A stretch of 7,056 nt of DNA, taken from assembly GCA_002695445.1 (NCBI GenBank), contig NZOY01000056.1:1-7056 (forward strand), in the 5' to 3' direction. Shown piece after piece: positions 6,033-7,056 of this stretch (position 1 is the stretch's first letter; each line of letters opens with the position of its first letter). A model generated the notes under the pieces. That model saw nothing but the letters and a program-made list of their open reading frames with translations, was not told the DNA's origin and searched no databases. The DNA is from Flavobacteriaceae bacterium. Its GTDB lineage: Bacteria; Bacteroidota; Bacteroidia; Flavobacteriales; Flavobacteriaceae. The position numbers and the translations under genes were made by a program.

Positions 6033-6407
6033 ATGAAAAAAAAAGAAGTAATTAGTTATTCAGGTTTTTCTATGGAGCCTGGGGTAAGCTATGATCTCTA
6101 TGAAAAAAATAAGGGTGTGGTAGGTGAACATGAAGATTTTATAGATGTTTACATTGATGAATTTAAAATTTTAAATTTCTGGCACAGAATAGAAGAGCTC
6201 GGTGTTTGGAATTGGAGAAAAAAATATCCTTACAATACTAAACTACAACCAGTATGTGATTGTCATCAATGGGAATTAAAACTTAGAGATAGAAAAGGTA
6301 GATCAAAGTACTGTTCGGGGATGGGAAGTTACCCAAGAAACTATTTAAAATTAATGAAAGAGCTTAACATTCTTTTTGGGGTAGATATAAAACATTATAT
6401 TAGATAA
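6033..6407 (+). CDS. Small protein of unknown function linked to the restriction cassette
   Basis: The 124-residue product has no signal peptide or membrane helix. It begins with an 'ISYSGFSMEPGVSYDLYE' strand pair, followed by an amphipathic helix (about 43-64, 'FKILNFWHRIEELGVWNWRKKY') rich in Trp, then Cys75-Asp76-Cys77, a strand with W80-E-L-K-L, the segment SKYCSGMGSYPRNY (91-104) and a final helix 'LKLMKELNILFG'. The order (Ser-Gly strand, helix, charged turn, Trp-containing strand, Gly-rich Y-P turn, helix) recalls small alpha/beta domains of the DUF6438/emfourin type, but that is only a weak resemblance in layout. It is not a Vsr repair nuclease and has no helix-turn-helix of a C protein. 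It starts 28 bases from the nuclease, in the opposite direction, and is followed 8 bases later by another gene. Function unknown. Confidence 0.65.
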   Translation: MKKKEVISYSGFSMEPGVSYDLYEKNKGVVGEHEDFIDVYIDEFKILNFWHRIEELGVWNWRKKYPYNTKLQPVCDCHQWELKLRDRKGRSKYCSGMGSYPRNYLKLMKELNILFGVDIKHYIR

Positions 6408-6415
6408 ATTTATAC

Positions 6416-7056
6416 ATGTTTTGTCCTAAGTGTAAAAAAGCTAGAATTTCAACAATTAAGACAACGGAAAATAATAATAATTCTATTTTAAGAAAGAAGT
6501 ACTGCTACAAATGTGATGTAACGTACCAGACAATTGAAGCTATAAAGACTCCTAAAGCACAAAGGAAACCCAGGCCATCTAAAATTTTAATGAATTTTAG
6601 ATTTTATGTATATGGAAATTATAGATTAGTTGAAGCACTCAGAACATTTATATCACTTACGAATCAACACCCACAAAAAAATACAGATGAGTATATTGTT
6701 AGCAATAAAAAGGGCAGAATATCATTTATTGCTAAAGATTTTAAAAATCAAAATGGAAAAAAAACTGAAAAAATATTTAAGAAAACAATGGAAAAAAAAA
6801 TAGTTACAATAGAAAAAATTTTGTCGAGCAAAGATTATTGGAACTATAAAAATCATTTATTCTCAAAAGATAAATTAACGGATGATCAAATAATAAAAAT
6901 AAATCAAAACTTCATTAAGCATGGTTTAAAAAAATGGAGAAAAAAAGCATATTCAGAGAAAAATGAGGATGAAAAAATTTTAGTTAATTTGGTATATAAA
7001 GAAAGACAACAATATCTAAAATCAGTGGCCATGTATATTAAGTCGAATGAATACAA
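6416..7056 (+). CDS. Lysine-rich protein with N-terminal NrdR-like zinc ribbon, 3' end outside window
   Basis: The frame opens at ATG 6416 and runs without a stop for 213 codons to the window edge. Residues 1-41 resemble the zinc ribbon of NrdR repressors: C3-x2-C6, then 'RKKYC' with C30-x2-C33, and TIE (39-41) where NrdR has a T-Y-E. The rest is not NrdR: the ATP-cone domain expected directly after the ribbon is missing. Instead there is a basic stretch (KTPKAQRKPRPSK, about 43-55), a mixed segment with 'NFRFYVYGNYRLVEALRTF', and long Lys-rich helices ('KTEKIFKKTMEKKIVTIEKIL', 'KHGLKKWRKKAYSEK'). Nucleic-acid binding is plausible from the ribbon and the basic charge. The start codon lies 8 bases after the preceding stop, so both genes probably share one transcript. 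The role in the island is unknown. Confidence 0.65.
   Translation, partial: MFCPKCKKARISTIKTTENNNNSILRKKYCYKCDVTYQTIEAIKTPKAQRKPRPSKILMNFRFYVYGNYRLVEALRTFISLTNQHPQKNTDEYIVSNKKGRISFIAKDFKNQNGKKTEKIFKKTMEKKIVTIEKILSSKDYWNYKNHLFSKDKLTDDQIIKINQNFIKHGLKKWRKKAYSEKNEDEKILVNLVYKERQQYLKSVAMYIKSNEY

Larger units (their letters stand above)
1323..7056. mobile_element. Integrated genomic island carrying a restriction-modification cassette (right end not in window)
   Basis: The left boundary is set by the broken tRNA, and the first gene inside is a complete integrase. The visible cargo is a double cytosine methyltransferase, a probable restriction endonuclease, a small protein of unknown function and a zinc-ribbon protein, none of which is expected beside the mla genes. 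Base composition is not visibly different from the flank, so the element probably circulates among similarly AT-rich hosts. No replication, conjugation or virion genes are visible, so phage, integrative element and simple defence island cannot be told apart. The right end should carry an intact tRNA with the repeat of 1273-1322. Confidence 0.65.

Noticed and set aside
6033..6407. Controller (C) protein or Vsr mismatch nuclease of the restriction system
   Set aside because: The sequence lacks a helix-turn-helix pattern and lacks the Vsr catalytic motifs; its Trp-rich helix and SGMGSYP turn fit neither family.
6416..7056. True NrdR repressor of ribonucleotide reductase genes
   Set aside because: Only the zinc ribbon matches. 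The ATP cone is absent, and the protein is already longer than NrdR (about 150 residues) at the window edge.

Overview
The window is very AT-rich, with short intergenic gaps and Gram-negative outer-membrane lipid-transport genes at its left edge. Together with the tRNA style this suggests a streamlined marine alphaproteobacterium of the SAR11 (Pelagibacterales) kind. That placement is an inference from composition and gene content, not from a marker gene.

Left part, 1-1272 (chromosomal backbone): the last 45 codons of an MlaA/VacJ lipoprotein, then a complete MlaC-type periplasmic phospholipid-binding protein 6 bases further on. A four-helix membrane protein of unknown function faces them on the minus strand, with its stop codon directly against that of mlaC.

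Junction, 1273-1413: the 3' two-thirds of a CAT-anticodon tRNA gene lies on the minus strand. It has the anticodon arm, variable loop, T arm, 3' acceptor strand and CCA, but no D arm and no 5' acceptor strand. Homology stops at the outer edge of the anticodon stem, and a complete tyrosine integrase gene begins 90 bases further in. This is the expected picture of one attachment site (att) of an island inserted in the anticodon region of a tRNA gene. The functional tRNA should have been rebuilt at the other end of the island, outside this window.

Right part, 1414-7056 (island cargo, end not reached): after the integrase comes one polypeptide holding two complete DNA cytosine-5 methyltransferases in tandem. 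Convergent with it, and overlapping its 3' end by 8 bases, is a gene for a probable PD-(D/E)XK restriction endonuclease with C-terminal winged-helix-like parts. Two complete m5C methylases beside one nuclease suggest a Type II system for an asymmetric (possibly Type IIS) target, with one methylase per strand. Divergent from the nuclease, only 28 bases away, runs a probable two-gene unit: a 124-residue protein of unknown function and an open-ended, lysine-rich protein with an NrdR-like four-cysteine zinc ribbon. Neither is a standard restriction-modification component, so they are the least explained part of the cargo. No controller (C) protein, CRISPR array or insertion sequence was seen.
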